Origin: Bifidobacteriaceae bacterium
GTDB taxonomy: Bacteria; Actinomycetota; Actinomycetes; Actinomycetales; WQXJ01
Length of the DNA stretch: 6,052 nucleotides
Direction of reading: 5' to 3'
Assembly: GCA_031265345.1 (NCBI GenBank)
Contig: JAISCU010000104.1
Location: 1-6,052, forward strand
In this document: positions 4,505 to 6,052 of the stretch, in pieces
How positions within the stretch are numbered: the first letter of the stretch is position 1
Layout: every line of letters starts with the position of its first letter
Made by a program: the position numbers and the translations under genes
The notes under the pieces: model-generated
Told to the model about the DNA's origin: nothing
Seen by the model: only the letters and a program-made list of their open reading frames with translations
Database searches by the model: none

Positions 4505-6052
4505 ATGGGTTTGTTCAGTCCGTGGGACAGCGGTGGTGGGGCCAACGGCGACCGCGAGAAACGGTTGGCCGCCGTCGCGAAGGTGAGCGATCAGCGGAAG
4601 CTCGCCCGGATCGCTACCGTCGGCCGCCACAAGGACGCGCGGAAGGCAGCGGCTGAGCGACTCACTGACCAGGAAATCCTCAGAACCGTGGCGCTGGAAT
4701 GTAAGGATGGGGACGTCCGCATCGCAGCGGTGAAAGGGGTCACCGATCAGACGTTCTTAAGCTACGTAGCCTTGAACGACCCTGACTGGTCCGTCCGCCG
4801 GGCGGCAGTGGAGCGGGTCACCGACCAGCGGGTCCTGAACAACGCGGCGCTGAAAGACGAGAGCGAGTTGGTCCGTAAGGCGGCGGTGGAGCGGGTCAGC
4901 GACCCGCAGGTCCTGAAGCAAGTCGCAGTCTCCTCGGTTGACCGGCCGGTCGTCGAGGTCGCGCTGCGCAAGCTCGGTCTGGAAGACCTCATCCAGTTGC
5001 TCCCGTCCGTCGCTCGCGGTCCAATTCCGTCGTGTCTCGAGGGCTGGCCGAAGGCACCTGAAGCCCTGGGACAGCTTGCCGACGCGGAGATGCTGAACGG
5101 GTTGGCGTCCAACCACCAGGATTCCTCGGTGCGGCTCGCGGCGGTGAAACGGATCACTGACCAAGCCATCCTGGGTCATGTGGCGCTTCAAGATGACGAC
5201 GTGCACGTCCGTATGGCGGCGGTGGAGCGGGTAACTGACCAGGATGTCCTGAAGCAGGTGCTGCTCGTGGATGCCGATTCCGGGACACGTAGGACCTCGG
5301 TGGGACGGATCACCGACCAAGCGACCCTCGAACAGGTGGCGCTTCAAGACGACGACGCGGGTGTCCGCACGGACGCGACGCGCCTCGTCAAGGATCAGTC
5401 CGTTCTGCGCCGCTTGGCGTTGGAAGACGCGGATACGCTTGTTCGTCTGGCGGCGGTGCGGAGGGTCAGCGACCAGCGAGTCCTGAATAACGCGGCCCTG
5501 AAAGACAAGAGCGCGCTGGTCCGCGAGGAGGCGGTGAAACATGTCGCTGACCAAGGGGCCTTGAATCAGGTGGCCCTGATGGATGAGGATTGGGAGGTCC
5601 GTTCAGCGGCGATCGAACGGGTGACCGATCCGGAGGTCTTGAAGCAGGCGGCGCTTCAAGACGACGACCCGAGCGTCCGCAGAGGGGCGGTTAAGTTGGT
5701 AACCGACCAGGATGTCCTAAAGCAAGTGGCGCTCATGGACGCGGATTCCTTGACACGCAAGACCTCGGTGGAACGGGTCAATGACCAAGCGCTCTTGAAG
5801 GAAATCGCTTTGACAACCGATGATTCTGACGTTCGCAAATCCGCGATGGTGCGCGTTGCTGATGGGAGTGCTTGCATCGAACTAGCGCTGAATTCTGAGG
5901 ATTGCAACGTCCGCCGAGAGGCCGTGATGCGGGTCACCGACCAAGCCGTTCTGAAGCAGGCGGCGCTGAACGATCCGGCCAGTGGAGTCCGGTACCGGGC
6001 GATCGAGGGAGTCACTGACCAAGCAGTCTTGCGGCAAGCGGCGCTTCACGAC
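4505..6052 (+). CDS. Tandem 26-residue HEAT-like repeat protein, 3'-truncated by window edge
   Basis: The frame is open from the ATG at 4505 for 516 codons to the last base, so the gene continues to the right. Residues 1-26 are a short non-repeat head (MGLFSPWDSGGG...), with no signal peptide or membrane segment, so the protein is cytoplasmic. From residue 27 the protein is tandem 26-residue units starting at 27, 53, 79, 105, 131, 157 (degenerate), then 191, 217, 243 and every 26 up to 503: 19 units. Unit pattern: positions 1-4 [VIL]-[TS]-D-Q, 6-7 V-L, 11-12 A-L, 14 D, 16 D, 19-20 V-R, 23-24 A-V, 26 R, predicting two short helices per unit and a curved solenoid. Residues 157-190 are 34 long, an 8-residue insertion with a less regular sequence. 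Such solenoids bind proteins or nucleic acid; the partner is unknown and no catalytic domain is visible. The gene is divergent from vapBC. Confidence 0.85.
   Translation, partial: MGLFSPWDSGGGANGDREKRLAAVAKVSDQRKLARIATVGRHKDARKAAAERLTDQEILRTVALECKDGDVRIAAVKGVTDQTFLSYVALNDPDWSVRRAAVERVTDQRVLNNAALKDESELVRKAAVERVSDPQVLKQVAVSSVDRPVVEVALRKLGLEDLIQLLPSVARGPIPSCLEGWPKAPEALGQLADAEMLNGLASNHQDSSVRLAAVKRITDQAILGHVALQDDDVHVRMAAVERVTDQDVLKQVLLVDADSGTRRTSVGRITDQATLEQVALQDDDAGVRTDATRLVKDQSVLRRLALEDADTLVRLAAVRRVSDQRVLNNAALKDKSALVREEAVKHVADQGALNQVALMDEDWEVRSAAIERVTDPEVLKQAALQDDDPSVRRGAVKLVTDQDVLKQVALMDADSLTRKTSVERVNDQALLKEIALTTDDSDVRKSAMVRVADGSACIELALNSEDCNVRREAVMRVTDQAVLKQAALNDPASGVRYRAIEGVTDQAVLRQAALHD
4583..6052 (+). 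repeat. 78-bp coding tandem repeat array
   Basis: The 26-residue units are encoded by 78-bp DNA units, diverged in most places but with closely similar segments. GGCGCTTCAAGA(T/C)GACGAC recurs at 5182, 5338 and 5650. Units at residues 217-268 resemble those at 373-424 in DNA as well as protein, and the unit at 105 resembles that at 321. This points to duplication of blocks of several units rather than one unit at a time. The periodicity also creates long antisense open frames that are not genes. Confidence 0.8.

Noticed and set aside
4757..5554. 265-codon open frame on the minus strand opposite the HEAT-like gene
   Set aside because: It repeats with the same 78-bp period as the sense gene and has no plausible start signal. 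It is an echo of the repeat, as is the minus frame at 5656-6015.

Overview
The window is high-GC, codon-biased DNA of the actinobacterial kind. Supporting signs are a VanW-family exported protein with a peptidoglycan-binding-like N-terminus, a small SH3-like protein resembling the N-terminal domain of mycobacterial Rv0428c, a VapBC pair with a leaderless-looking promoter, and GC-rich intergenic palindromic repeats. A Propionibacteriales-like organism would fit, but that is inference; no rRNA, tRNA or other marker is present to place it.

Layout. (1) Bases 2-1471, +: the C-terminal part of a VanW-family cell-envelope protein whose start lies off the left edge. (2) 1688-2320, -: a 210-residue two-helix membrane protein of unknown function with a very strong ribosome binding site, convergent with the VanW gene. 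(3) About 2335-3327: roughly 1 kb without a convincing intact gene. It carries two repeat families. Family A is a 25-44 bp element at 2428, 2765 and 3336. Family B is a 19-bp motif, CTGC-N5-GATGGTCTCG, in six copies between 2938 and 3157 that are placed with exact mirror symmetry about one centre. A short coding-looking tail (about 3152-3265) may be a gene remnant. (4) 3328-3573, -: a small SH3-like protein whose last ~15 codons and stop are made of a family A repeat or abut it. (5) 3621-4338, -: a vapB-vapC type II toxin-antitoxin operon with an 8-nt gene overlap. Its -10 box lies inside a perfect 8+8 bp inverted repeat immediately before the antitoxin ATG. (6) 4505 to the right edge, +: a large protein built almost entirely of 26-residue HEAT-like helical repeats (19 units seen, gene unfinished), transcribed divergently from vapBC.

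How it fits together. VapB should neutralise VapC and repress the shared promoter through the palindromic operator; VapC is a predicted PIN-domain ribonuclease. The HEAT-like protein is probably a binding scaffold with an unknown partner. The repeat-rich gap, the gene remnant and the toxin-antitoxin pair give the middle of the window the look of an accessory or rearranged region between housekeeping-type genes. No integrase, transposase, tRNA or CRISPR array is visible. The most unusual object is the mirror-symmetric six-site array at 2938-3157.
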